Of a stretch of DNA of 64,000 bases, positions 21,176 through 34,100 are shown piece after piece. Within the stretch, counting starts at the first letter, position 1. The number at the start of each line of letters is the position of its first letter. The position numbers were made by a program, and so were the translations under genes. The stretch comes from Heterobasidion occidentale (lineage: Eukaryota > Basidiomycota > Agaricomycetes > Russulales > Bondarzewiaceae), in NCBI GenBank assembly GCA_039111635.1, contig JBCAQO010000002.1, forward strand, positions 930,001 through 994,000, in the 5' to 3' direction. The notes under the pieces were generated by a model. That model searched no databases, had not been told where the DNA came from, and worked only from the letters and a program-made list of their open reading frames with translations.

Positions 21176-23705
21176 TCAACTCCATTCCCTTGCCAAAACG
21201 CCTCCAAACTTCATGTTCCACAACACTTCAGAAAGCTGCGCATGCGCAAGCGGCGCCCACAGATGAAGATATGATGCCGTGTGTGAAATACACCCCAGAC
21301 AAGACTCGATGGTATGGATGACTTGATGAATCGCGGCCTCACCAAAATCACGTTGTTCCTGGAAAAGAACGAAATGCGTCATTAAACGTCAAGTTCAAGG
21401 TAAGTGAGGACACATACGTGCTCCTCATCGATCTCCTCTGCGATAGCTCTCCCATTTCCTTCTTCCTCGCCTTCTAGATCATCGCTCCGCCTAACCATGT
21501 CTTCCTGTGGTCCGTCACCATGGGCGAGGCCTACGTAGCCCTGATTCTGGATCTTCTTCATCTCCTTCCATTGCACGTACGGCTTCACGACAAGCATCCA
21601 TGGCACGCAAACAAATGCGAGTAACAATAGCACAGTCTGAATGATACCCTGGCCAGCGTACAGCTGTGTTCCCGGTTCTATAGAGCCAGGAGAAAGGGAC
21701 ATAGAAATGAGCATGTTCAACAAAGAAGAGGGGCAGTCGGGCTTTGACTCCAGTCAATCATGCATTTGTAAAGATGCAAACGACGAGGTAGCCGAAGATT
21801 GAGTGGGATAAAAGCATTCTCCGAATGAAGTTGGTGTAAATATTGAGAGGGCGCTTGAAGCGAATGTGGTTTGGGACTTGGAGACAAAGAGCGAAGGTGG
21901 TAGTAAAGAGAGGTCTCAGAGTCAATTCGACGACCAGCTAGAACGATTAACACACATGAACGACGCCAAGAACGATCGAAAGTTCATTTTGTAGCACTAG
22001 ACATCGACGGTGAGCTTCGCAGGAAGAGAAGTTTCGCGCTAACGACTCACTAAAAGAAGGTTCCGAAAATTTCGCCGAGGTCATCGCTCGTTGAGGATCA
22101 TTACCAGTGCAGCGAAGAGAATGATGGCGCCATGCCCAATATCACCGAACATCACAGCGAACAAAAATGAGAAGGTGAAATAGACCCGGATTGACCTCTT
22201 GGTAAGTGGCGATACCATAGCTGTCCATGATGGTCTGGAAGCCCTCCGTAAATTTGTTGGTGCGCTGGAAAGTCGGCGGAGTCTTGTTGGTGCGCAACTC
22301 ATGCAAAATTGGCGGGACGGTTGTCCCTGACTCCTCCTAAGTCCGGTGTTAGTAGTCAAGGTGAATCAATGAAAGGGTTCCATACAGTTGCATGGCGTAA
22401 AGCCAACTGAATGGTAGTGATATCCCTTGATGGGCACCATCCCTCTGCGATTAACGTTTTCCTCCTCAGATCATAGTTGAACAGGTTTAACGTCTCGTAG
22501 ATCATCTTCTCCTTCCTCACGACATCTTGCCAGCTGGCCAGACTCTCTCCAACCCTCAACAGTTCCTCTCTTCTCGTAGATCCCGTGTTGTACAACACCA
22601 TTTCGAGATCTTCAATGCGGCCGTTGACTTCACGTAAGGACTCAACGCGCTTGTCCGCGTTGGCGTCGATGGGGTAGAGTGTAGCGCCCATAGACTCGGC
22701 GACTTTGCGGATCTTGGCGAGGAGAGCGTCTCCGTGAGCAAAGATGATAAAGACATTCTTTCGAGTCTCGACACTACTCGCGGCATCGACGAAGGGCTTG
22801 GCAATGTCGGTATGGTTCATGCAAAGATTACCGTGGAGCACGCGCCACAGCACGCGCTCAAATGTGGGGATACGAGCGCGATCAATCGTGCCAGCAACAA
22901 ACCTGAAAAAGATGCTTGGGATAAGATGACGATTCAACGCGAGAACTACATACTCGAGGTCAAACTGGACAGTTGATGTGGAGAACTGATTCTCGCGGTC
23001 ATCGTGCTGCAACAAGGGTGCCGAGCTGTCGTCGAATGAGGTCCTGATATCAGACTGGTTGCTTTCAGCCTGTAACAAAGAGTTAGCTATTGTGCGATTC
23101 CTTGTGTTTTTGTGAGCGTGTTTTACCCTGTCAAAGAATACAGCTGTCTCCCTCAGAACATGCCTAGCCTCAACCAGCTCCCTCAATCGACCACTAAGCA
23201 GCTCGTAGCTCTCGTTCATCTGTACTAGCCTCGACTCGTGCTCGGCAAATGTAACGTCCAAGTCGTCCATTGTTTGAGCTGCTCGCGGACCAACGGTGAT
23301 GAGAGGCGCCGAGTCATATAGCGGACGCACGGGTATCTTGTCTTTTTCCCTCTCGATTTGAATGGAGAAAAAAGAACGCGACGAGCCATCTCGTCGATGC
23401 GACGAATCTCGCCTATGAATGATCGTTGGAAGGGATTGACGTTGGGGTTCAGCTGTGCAGCTCATCGTTAGCTTCATATAACGTGAATTCAACAGTCGTG
23501 ATCTCACATCCTTGAACTGCATGTTTCCGAATTCCCCAAGCTCAGCGACCGTGTCATGGGCAACTTCTGTTGGTACGAATAGTTGCACCAAGCTCATAGT
23601 CTCAGAGCCTGATGTGCGTGCTACTTCAGTCACTTAGAGATGGTTCGATACATGGAAATACGAACGGAATAAGCTGGGATATTCATTGACCACAGGGGTG
23701 CTTAT
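21176..23705 (-). pseudogene. V-type proton ATPase 100-kDa subunit a, decayed copy
   Basis: Subunit a anchors the V-ATPase stalk and forms the proton half-channels in the vacuolar membrane. Recognisable family stretches occur in order: [106 protein letters not shown], and [20 protein letters not shown] with [10 protein letters not shown]. Some original introns are visible. It is broken in several ways. The codon at the expected start reads ATA (23705). Single-base frameshifts occur near 23370 and near 22170, and a small deletion lies after [10 protein letters not shown] near 22085. The protein stops soon after AQLSEVLW, without the end of the membrane domain. The functional copy should lie elsewhere in the genome. 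Confidence 0.85.
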
Positions 23706-26147
23706 GGCGGTGGAAGAATTGTAGATGGAGAGTTATAAAGAGAGATTCTGACGATGATGCGAGGAGGCACGCTCTTCACTAGCTTCAATGTTTGTCCGGA
23801 TTCCGCAGGCTTTTCGATTTTTCGTCCGTGCTCAAATTGGCCCCAATCAGGTATTTCAACCTTTTCTACTCGCACTGATCGTCGGCAAGCGTCGGCATCG
23901 TTCCTAGACTACATTCGCTACATTCTCCTGCGCTGAGTCGCTGACAGAACCTGACCAGGCAAGGCCAGTCCCGAGTAGTCTCTGTTGCTGACCCTATACG
24001 CAGAAAATATTCGTAGGCCAGTCCCAGCCAGGATCACCTTATTGATGCGCACAAGTTTATGCATTATTTTCTTCGTCATTAGGTACCGCCGAGTCGCCGA
24101 CCCATATTTAAATCTGCTGCTGGCTAGACCTGGAATACATAAGACGCTGTGCTCTCTAGCTAGAGAATATGACTTGAGATAGCCTCCACGACTCAAGTTA
24201 CACCGAAGACATGTAATGCTCAAGGCTTCTTCTAGGTTTTTATGCCGTACGTCGTCGCATCTTGTCCTATTTCCACCCCCCCTGAATTTCCATGACAATG
24301 TTTGCAACGCGACGCAACCACACACCTTCTTACACCCAGTAGCTCAGGCTCTCCTCTCTGAGAACTTCACATGCGCTCTGTTGCTATTGCACACGTCGCC
24401 ATGGCCGCCTTAGAACTCGACATCCTCTGCGAGTTGCTGCATGATACCGCGCCCTCGCTTCTGCATTCAGACGTGAAGGTTCTCAACGGTCATGAAGAAC
24501 CACGGGATGCAGGAGTTGCGGACCAGAAGGAGGGGTCGAGGGTGGGGCTGATGAAGGACGTGATCTGTTAGGGAGAATCAAAAGAGATTGCTGCCAGCGA
24601 CGCTGTGAGTAGTCTTCTCCTACAAGTCTCCGTTCAACTCCATGATGCCGTCTTCCCTCCGCTCTACGCTGTTTATTATATCTGTACAAAAACAATACGA
24701 GGATAACAAATGCTCTTCGACTGCAACAGCTACTACGCACCGTCACCGCCCGCTGATTCTGACGTATATTTCGAACAAGCTCACTGACATCGTCAAAAAT
24801 TTCCCTTGCACGTCCACATAAAGTGGCTACGCGAGCATTTTCTCCTGGCTTTGACTATTTTCAAGTTTCAAATCCCATTCTTTTGGAAGACCAACTTCAA
24901 ACTCCGACGAATGGGAGCACACAGGGGAATAAACAGCATTCGACACGTGGCCTGAAAATATACAGCACAAGCTGTGGCATGAAAACACGAGCGCGCAGCG
25001 CTCGCCGTATGTTCGTCACGTTGTTTGCCAAAACAATGTGATTCTGACGAGCTTACTTCCGCAGGCCCACCGGCCAGATGCCAAGCGTGCATTATGCGCC
25101 TCGCTCGCGTCGTCACCGTGTGCCGCGACAGATCCTGCAGTCGGTCTGCTAGATATGGGCGGACAACGTGTCTGCGAATTAACGTTCATTACGGCTGGCT
25201 AATATGCAACGGGTTCGTGAAGAAAGATGGCGATTACTTTGCCATCTCACTCCTATACGCTACCTTTATTCTGTAAGGTCACGAGTCGCTTTGAGCGAGG
25301 CCCATTTCTGACAAAGGAAGACCGCAGATTAAAACAAAGCGGATGGCCAGGAGGCGCACACCAGGAGACACACTTCGATATCCGCTGTCAGAGCAGAGGC
25401 TCAGCTGTCCTCCACGATTTCGGTGTCGATACTCATCATGCTCAAGTTGTCTAACTTGAGCAAACGACAACTCAGAGTGCCTTCTTTGACACGTTCTTAA
25501 CGAGGTACGCTTTCTGATCGAGTCGTGCACGCTATACATCTATCGCCAAGATTGGTGCCGATCTCCGTCCATCGAGAGTAGCGCGGGTGCGTGGTGGCGC
25601 TAGTCTCCCGAAGGCAGCAACGTTGACGATTCTCCTTCAACCTCCGACGTGGTCTCCGGATATCCGTATCTGATGGTGGCGCGTCTTCTGTACTTAACTT
25701 GTGATGTATCGTTCCATTGTCGCAGGCCACTCAAACACACTCCGGTCACATTTGCGCCGTGACAACTGACAAGCGTGGTCGTTGCCGGTCGTGGCCATGG
25801 TATCTAGAGGCTGGGCTGCGGAGCGATCACTAATTTGATGTGTGTAGCGCTCTGGTCATAGAATGAAGTATTGTGTAGCTCAGTGATCGCAATGACGGCT
25901 CGTCTGCCACCACAAAGGTTCATGCAAGCGGCCTTGTAACTCGGCCACAAAGCGATCACGTGTCTATCTCGCGGAGTTCCGTGGCTTCGTGGCTTGCAGC
26001 GTTGGTTCAAACGTTCACCAGCAGAGGTCACCATCGCAAGCTCGTTCGTAACTCGGAGCCACAGTTTGTGGCATTAGTCTCCAGTACTTAAGCACTTTCT
26101 CTATCCCTGTAAGTGATTCATTCAACACCTATTCTACTGCTCCTGAC
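23706..26147. other. Intergenic stretch without a supported gene
   Basis: Open frames up to about 135 codons on both strands, without recognisable motifs. AT- and TA-rich patches. A tRNA, repeat or family was not recognised. Confidence 0.4.
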
Positions 26148-28454
26148 ATGTCTTCGCACAAGATAGCCAGCACTCAACGTTTCAGTGCGATGGAAATATC
26201 CAAGGCACCAGCCGAATACGCTCTACTTGCTGAAGAGACTGAGAACGACTTTCACGGACCTATGCCTATCACAGAATTCTTTGACGCTTTCATGAAGACG
26301 AAGAATGACAAGAAACCTCCCAAGCGTGCCACCCAAATCTTCAAGAACATGCCTAGGGTCGGAAAATTTGAGAATCACTTTGTGCGTATATATTCTTCTT
26401 TGTTATTAGAGACCGATGTTGATTATATCGTATTCACAGAAAGATGCTGTCGAGGCATCTGGAATTTGCCAGAAGCTGAGATTTGTCAACACGACCGACG
26501 ATCTGGATGCAGACTTCAAACGCAAGCCAGACATGGTTGCTTACAAGAGATCTCTGCAAGGCGGTGATGTAACTGACTTTGAGCTGATGGAACTGTGCAT
26601 AGAGCGCAAGCCAGAGACTAAGGACCCATTCCAGGATCTTGCTTCCAGTGCGACCTCTGGCGATGCAAACACAGTCTTACATCGCTCGCAGGAGGCGACC
26701 ATGAATCGAGGACAAATATGTTCCTACGCAGGCTTGCAGCTCTCGGCTCAGAACCGGTTCTTCCTGTTCACTGTGGTCTTGCTTGGTGACTATGTTCGCT
26801 TCATTCGATGGGATCGCGCGGGAGCCATTGTGACTGAACGAGTCAACTGGAGGAGAGATCCTACTCATCTGATTTTGTTCCTTTGGAGGTTCAACCGTTT
26901 CAATGACGTGCAACGTGGACGAGATACGTCACTCACAAAGCCCATGGCGAGAGATATCAAGAAGGCGAAGAAAGCATTTGACGAACGAGCCAGGTTTCTA
27001 GCTAAGCTCCTAGGCGAGGACGAGGAGACGGCCCAATGCCTGTACTCGTCCGATGCTACCTTCCACCAGTTTTGTATCACGGACGACGACACGCACCGGA
27101 AACACTATTTCATCGCGTCGAAACCTCATTGGCAGAGCGGCAGCCCGTTTGGGAGAGCCACAGACGGGTACATTGCATATGATATCACCAGACAGAAACT
27201 TGTGTATCTGAAGAACAGCTGGCGATACTTGGAAGATGGGATTGAGAATGAAGGAGCTACCTATCGGCACCTCGAACGATCAGGTGTGACCGGGATCCCG
27301 ACGATGATCTGCTCTCAAGACATCCTGGGTCAAGACACACGGACGCACGAGTACAGTTCAAAAGAGTGGTTCTGCAAGACGATCAATCCTCCGAGGCGAC
27401 ACAGGCTCCACCGGTTAGTTCTAGGGGACATCGAACGGCCCTTGAGCCAATTTAGATCGTCCAAAGATCTCGTCAGCGCTATGCACGATGGGATGAAAGG
27501 TAAGTCGATGATGTCTTTGACACCTCGCACGCTTACCAACGTCTTTCTGTGCAGCGCACGATCTGGCAATTAGATTAGCACGCGTGCGACATGGGGATCT
27601 CAGTGCCGGCAACATTTTAATATCTGATTCAGGCAAAGGAATCCTGATTGACTGGGATCTAGCTATGAGATTGCCAAGCGACGATGAACAGGAGGTTGCC
27701 ACTCAGGGACCGACGACGAAATGGCAAACGGTGCGTCATGAGATAGCTATATAAATGGCCTCAAAAACTGAACTACTGTCTTCAGGGAACTTGGCAATTC
27801 ATTTCGGCGGCCCGGCTCATGGATCCTGAGAGCACACGGCACGATCTTCGTGATGAGCTAGAATCTACTCTTCACGTCTTGCTATACACTAGCGTCCGCT
27901 ATAGAGCCAGCTGCCTTCCTGTGGAAGATTGTGAGGATCTCAAGACAGTCTTTATCCGGCATTTCGACAGTAGGTCTGCCACGGTGCAGGGGCGAACATC
28001 CGGAGGACGAGGAAAATACGACTTCTTCCAACCCACCGGGCCGGCTGCCCTCTCTCAAGAAGGCCTTGAAAAGTTCCTCAGCGAGCCGCATGCCAGCCTC
28101 ATCGAGACACTTCGAAGATTGTTTGTTCCCCTTTATAGCACGGAAAGACAGTTGAAACTTTTTTCTAGCATGGAACAATCACGGGACTCTGCCCTCGAAG
28201 TTCTCAAGACTTCGAATCGATTCATAGAGATCATCGAGGAGCACCTTGAGATGGACGGATGGATGGAAAATGATGTCAGCGATGAGCTGCGTGGCTGTGA
28301 TAAATTCTTTACCGAAGCACGAGGTCTGATATTTGCGGCGCGGCGTAGCTCGTTGTTGAGGGCTAACATAAAGCGCGGTGGTGGCTCTGCGGGTGTGGCT
28401 AATGCGACGCCAGCGTCCCTCCCCTCTATGGCCGAATCCAATGGGGAAGACTAG
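26148..28454 (+). CDS. FunK1-type fungal protein kinase, four exons
   Basis: Predicted Ser/Thr protein kinase of the fungus-specific FunK1 group, which is expanded in Agaricomycetes. Exons 26148-26381, 26440-27499, 27555-27730 and 27786-28454, separated by 55-58-nt GT..AG introns, give 712 aa in one frame. The N-terminal half has the family's conserved region (DYVRFIRWDRAGAIVTERV). The catalytic loop is HGDLSAGNIL in place of HRDLKxxN, and the Mg-binding motif reads LIDWDLA in place of DFG; both are normal for this family. The activation segment leads to GTWQFISAARL. The C-terminus is Ala/Gly/Ser-rich. The start is the first ATG after a pyrimidine-rich leader. No neighbouring gene suggests a pathway; family members have been discussed in multicellular development, but nothing here shows that. 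Confidence 0.9.
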
Positions 28455-28874
28455 CACGCTTGGTAACTTGACATGCTAGTTTTCCATCACAACTTATGCT
28501 CTATGCTTTTCGATCCCTCCTCCATGTATATATGATTACATGTATAACATCTCATGTTTCACTCAATATGTCCTTCCCCGAGATTTCTAATGTCAATCCT
28601 GTCTCGTTAACCAACAGCCATCGGGCTTTCTATCCTGGACTATGCACCGTACTCTACCAGCAACAGTTGCCTCAGGAATTCCAAGCCGCAGGCAGACATT
28701 GTGATCACTTGTTATGATGAATGTATGTTTGAAGAATGGGAGTGTCATGGCAGATGAAGGGACTGAGATCAAGTTCGCAGCAGCGTCTAGCACTGTACTT
28801 ATCAGATGTTTATGCCGACTGCTGTCAGAGGAGATCGGATGAGAAAATAGTTGTCATCGGTTGCACGGCATGGA
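28455..28874. other. 3' flank of the kinase gene, target region of element B
   Basis: No gene. The last 20 bp before the element (GTTGCACGGCATGGAAGA) recur with two changes just after it at 39749, showing that B landed in a pre-existing 18-bp tandem repeat. Confidence 0.5.
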
Positions 28875-28879
28875 AGAGT

Positions 28880-29498
28880 TGTTATGACTTGACCGATCGG
28901 GGCCCTTCGCGGCCGTGTCTAACCGATGGATCAAGCATCACATGCTAGGCGGCTCCACTACGGAGCGTACATCAAGGTATTCGGCATGTCCTTAGGAGCC
29001 GACAAGACCGATGATTCTTCAAGACATCGGTAGAGGCTATATTGGAGGGACATGAGGCTCATAGAGTTCACACAGTAATAAGAGGCGTATTCACATGCCA
29101 TGGGCTTAGGGCTTACGGGTAAGCACCTCGTCGCACCATGATGGATCAGTGCGACTAGAGAAGTACAAGAGTAGGCGCCGATGAGAAAGACGGCGGCCAC
29201 AGCTCTCCTAGATGGAAACTAGGAGAAGCACACGGACTCTTACCCTATACCCCATACAGTATATAAGGCCCATAGAATAGGCTGAGGATCTTCAGTCTAT
29301 TCTCTTCGTTCATTCGTATCCTCGAATACGAACCTCTTCGTTCCCCTGTATCTACACATACAGGACTCTTAGAGCCAATCACTATTCCCTCCTGTATCGT
29401 TACCTGATACAGTCGAGACTTTGCCCATCACTCAGCCCATCGTGCGACCTAGGGAAGAACCTGTTACTCTTGGGTTACTGAACGAGCAGTTCGTAACA
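28880..29498 (+). repeat. 5' LTR of element B
   Basis: TGTTA..TAACA ends; TATATAA at 29260-29266; predicted transcript start AGTCTATTCT at 29294-29303, which is also the right arm of a 12-bp inverted repeat (29274-29285 with 29292-29303, one mismatch). Confidence 0.95.
29260..29303 (+). promoter_or_regulatory. LTR core promoter and predicted transcript start
   Basis: TATATAA box at 29260 and, 34 nt downstream of its first base, AGTCTATTCT, placed as the transcript 5' end because the primer-binding site at 29501-29510 is its exact complement. Confidence 0.6.
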
Positions 29499-29500
29499 CT

Positions 29501-29510
29501 AGAATAGACT
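29501..29510 (+). other. Self-primer binding site of element B
   Basis: AGAATAGACT, two bases after the 5' LTR end; exact complement of the predicted first ten transcript bases. Same position and sequence in A and C. Confidence 0.7.
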
Positions 29511-29969
29511 CGCCTCTGCCCCTACCTTGCACCACACTCCACTTGCTGCCACACTCTTTCTCACAACCCTCATCGGTGGCATTGACCCCCACCGAAGAGA
29601 GTTACTTCACACACCCTGGAGCAAGACCTAGGCCTAGGATTTCCACCAGGCACTAGACGAACCCATAACCAACTTCGACAGAACAATCGTCCTATCCATC
29701 AAAGAGAAAACCGCTGGTATTACTCCGACACCAACCGGCCAGCACCCCCAAACTTTGATAACTGCTCGTACCGAGAAGGACGATACTTCTTCACAAGAGA
29801 AGACGAAACAGAAGCTGAGTGGGCCTGCGACGAAATAGCAGAAGACTGGGTAGAGCCACCCCAGTACAGAAACCCCGAACCGGAAATCCCAGACACATCG
29901 GAAGAAGAAGAAGGAACGTCCGAGTCCGAATCCTCGGATATTCAAACACCGATCAACACCCGAAACATT

Positions 29970-31194
29970 ATGTCGACAAACACTACAGACCCCCCCCGCA
30001 CTCGCATCGTTGGGGAGGGGCAAGCTCAAACTCCCTGACAACTTCAAGGGAGACCGAACACAATCACAGAAATTCATCATGAATTGCCTCCTCCTTTTCA
30101 CAGCAGAACCAGACCGATACAAAACAGATTCAGACAAAGTTTCTCTCGCTCTCTCTTGCATGAGATATGGAACGGCCGGCGTATGGGCGGAAAGTTTCCT
30201 AAAGAGGACAGTAGGGGCGACCCCGCCCAAAACCGTAGGAACTTGGGATGACTTCCATAATAGGTTTAAACTCCAGTTCAAGGAAACGAACCTTACAGAC
30301 AAGGCCCGAAGCGCCCTCATGTCTTTCTCTCAGGGGAAGATGACGGTGGATGAATACTCAAATCAATTCATCCTTATAGCCGCCGACGCCGACATCACCA
30401 ACAAGGAACAAGTTCCTTACTTCCAGAGGGGGCTCGATCCGAGGGTCATGGACAAAATCTATGACAAAGAAACACCGCCGAAGGACACAATCCAAGATTG
30501 GGTCAACACTGCCTGCGAAATAGACGGATGCTTGAGAGCCCGAAGTGCTCAAAAGGCGATCCTCGCCAACTCCACCTCATTCCAAAGCGACTTCCTCAAT
30601 CGCTTTCACCTCCAACCAGCTCGTCATTATAACTCTACCACCGCTCCTCGCAGAATGAACAACCAGGTGGTTGACATGGATATTGATGCCTCTCGCAAAA
30701 GAGACGCCAGTCGGAACAAGCGTGTATACGATGGCAAGAGACCTGCTCCCTTTTCCTGCTACAATTGCGGAAAACCAGGGCACGGGATAGCTGACTGTCG
30801 TTCCCCTCGTAGAGGCGTTCCCCCGTCTCGAGGAAATCCGCGCAAGTCGGTGGGCGGAGGAGGTAGACGAACTCGTGCTGCAGACATGGAGGATGAAGAC
30901 GAGCAAGAACCCCCGGTGGGAAACGATGCGCGACTACATCGAGGATTGGAGGAGGGGAGTTCTCATGGCCACCACCATCGGGTACCACAACCTGGTAATT
31001 CGGTGGAACGTGAGGACCCTTCCGCGAGAAGGGGAGGATCACGCCAGAGCGATGGAGAGCGCTACATACCGCCTAACGGACGACGAAGAAACGGACCCAT
31101 CAGTGATATTAATGGCGTCCGAGCGCTCTTCCAAGGAGTAGGGAAGGCCGAGCAAAGGCAAATGTTGGTGGACCTGGCAGAGGATTTTTCTTGA
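29970..31194 (+). pseudogene. gag: Gag of element B, frameshifted
   Basis: Same protein as in A and C, with the CX2CX4HX4C knuckle CYNCGKPGHGIADC and the basic tail. The ATG (29970) is followed nine codons later by a run of eight C where C has seven; this +1 moves the frame out of gag. The main gag frame is open again from 30010 to 31194. A programmed shift this early in gag would be unusual, so a mutation or a homopolymer sequencing error is more likely. The upstream leader is open in the gag frame without an ATG, as in the other copies. Confidence 0.85.
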
Positions 31195-34100
31195 CCTCTC
31201 CTTCACCAGCCAAAGAGAGAGGGTCGAGGAAACTCGAGTATGATTCCCCATCATGTATTCGAATCGGAGCAATGACCAGTCATATCATCACCCCCATTCG
31301 ACTCGATGTGCGATTATCAACTCGAGGAAGAAGCGCTGGAGCCAGGGCCGCCATCGACTCAGCGTGCGAAGGGATTTTGGTAAACGAGAAGTGGGTACAG
31401 AAGCACAACCTCCCCACCTATCCTTTAAACCGCCCCATCCGCGTTCGCAACGTCGATGACACCATCAACAAGGCAGGCCTCATTCAACGAGGCCTAGACG
31501 CGAATCTCACCGTCAAGGATAGACGAGGGAGAACTCACACTGAACGCGTCCAGATGTTCATCACCAATCTAGGGAAAGACGACATGCTCCTAGGAACGGA
31601 TTGGTTGAAATACCACGACCCCTCCATCGGGTGGAGGCGCCGTGAAGTACACTTTGATCGGTGCCCCAGAGATTGCCAACAACCATATGGGTTTACCAAG
31701 GCAAGGGAAGAGCCTACCAAGAAGGCATGGCTAGCAAAACTACGCGGTGACAAGATTTCTCAGCGGACGAAACCGCATCTTGTCTCAGAACCGGTAGGAC
31801 CTTCGTGGACTTGGACTAGGGAACAATGGGACCAAGTACCAGCGAAGGAATGGAAAACTCGGTTCATGGAGCTGCTCGAGCACAAATCCCGACAACGCAA
31901 GGCTCGGAAATGGCTCGAGGAGCAAGTGACCGAAAGGAGGGAACACCGGCAAGCTCAACAAGAGGCAGCCGAGAACGAACCTTCAAGAAAAGTCGCTGAA
32001 GAAGCGCAAACACCGTTTAACTCCTCCGCAATGGATAGCGCAGGAGAACCCGTCATCAGGAAGGTAGCTCCAGAACCCTCGGGGCTCGCAAGCTTTGACG
32101 AAGATCTGGAGGAAGAAATCGATACCACCGACTTGAAAGGCCGGGTGCCGACAGAATATCATTCTTACCTCGACATCTTCAGCGAACGACGATCGCAGAG
32201 GCTTCCCCAACATACAATATGGACCACCGGATAAACCTTAAACCATCTTTTGTACCCCAGGCCCCGCTATATTTCCTCTGAGCCCGAGAAAGGCATGATG
32301 AGTTAGGGAAGTTCGTCAAGGAACACCTTTCCAGAGGAACAATACGTCGGTCAACAGCACATAGCGCGGCCTCTTTCTTTTTTGTAAGCAAGAAAGATGG
32401 GAAGCTCCGTCCGGTACAAGACTATCGTCACCTTAATGAACACACCATTCGAGACGTCACCCCCCTGCCATTAATCCAAGAACTATTGGATATTATTAAA
32501 GGCGCAACGGTGTTCTCGAAGCTCGATGTTCGGTGGGGATATAACAACGTGCACATCAAGAAAGGAGACGAGTCCAAAGCGGCCTTCGTCACACCCTTGG
32601 GACTTTTCGAACCTACAGTAATGTTCTTTGGGCTCTGTAATTCCCCGGGAACCTTCCAAGCTATGATGAACATGATCTTCCAGGAACTCATCCTGGCCCG
32701 GAAAATAGCGGTATATATGGACGACATCCTCATCTTCACGAAAACCACAGCAGAACATGTTGTGATTCTTCGGCGAGTCCTCCAAATTCTGCACGACAAC
32801 GATCTTTATCTCAAACCAGAGAAGTGTGAGTTCCACAAGGAAAAGCTAAACTACCTTGGGTACACGATTTCAAAAGACCACGTCGCCATGGAAGACTCGA
32901 AGATTGAAGCTATCCAGGAATGGCCCATCCCGCGCACAGTTCGCGACATCCGCTCTTTCTTGGGTCTAGGGAACTTCTACCGACGATTCATTGATAAATT
33001 CTCCTTGATCGCTCGACCCCTGCATGACCTCACGAAGAAAGATATGAGATGGGACTGGACCACGGAGTGCCAGCAGGCGTTTGATCGACTAAAGAAAGCC
33101 TTTGTCAGTCAACCCGTCCTGCTATACCCTGACCCGATGCGCCCCTACCGGCTCGTTACCGACGCTTCCCTCGCGGCATACGGTGCAGTCCTCTTACAGG
33201 AAGGACCTGATAACGACTGGCACCCCGTGGCATACCTCTCGGGATCGTTCTCACCGGCCGAACGGAATTACGACGTACACGATCACGAACTCCTTGCTAT
33301 TATCAAGGCGATGGAGCACTGGAAGCACTACCTCGAAGGCGCTCGACACCCTTTTGAAGTCTGGACGGACCATAAGAACCTAGAACACTTTCAGACAGCG
33401 CGCGACCTGTCAAGACAACAAGCACGCTGGAGCCTGTTTTTGTCCCGATTTGACTTCCAGCTCAGTTATAAGGCTGGAACTACGAATCACGCCGATGCTC
33501 TGTCCAGGCGTCCAGACCTTAGTGAGGGGGTGGAATCTGATAACAAGGCACAGACTCTGCTTCCGTCCAGACTTTTCACCGAGTCCAGCGAAACTCTAGT
33601 AGAGCCAAACGAAGGCATACACATCAAGGCAACGGAACTCGTATCCTCGGACATCCTCTCCCTTATTCGACACTCGCGCTCGGAACACGATTTGCTGGTT
33701 GGTGTCGCCCTCAAGAAATTACTGGAGAAAGGACCAAACACAATGAAGGGCGACCTAGGAAAATGGACACATGAAGATGGTATCACAAGACGCAACAATT
33801 ATATATGTGTCCCGAAGGACGATCTTCTTTGACGAATGATTGTCAAAACGCACCATGACACTATAGCTACAGGACACCCAGGCCAAGCAAAGACCTTAGA
33901 ATTGGTCCAACGCCATTATTGGTGGTCAAGCATGACCAAATTTGTACATGCATATGTGGATGGATGCGCAGTCTGCCAATCCACCAAGAACCTACCCCAT
34001 AGGACCCATCCACCGATCCAACCATTAGAAACCACAAACGTCCCTTGGCGCTTCATCTCCACCGACTTCGTAACAGACCTTTCAGAAAGCAGAGGCTACG

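Noticed and set aside
28859..28879. A 20-bp target-site duplication around element B
   Set aside because: The similar words on both sides differ and are explained by a pre-existing 18-bp tandem repeat; the exact 5-bp AGAGT duplication fits Ty3/gypsy integration.
29499..29520. tRNA-primed primer-binding site
   Set aside because: The bases after the LTR do not start with TGG and no tRNA 3' end is matched; the complement to the LTR's own predicted transcript start is exact in three copies.
31180..31200. Canonical -1 slippery heptamer at the gag-pol junction of family 1
   Set aside because: The T-rich run before the gag stop does not fit X XXY YYZ in the gag frame, so a programmed -1 shift cannot be claimed from sequence.
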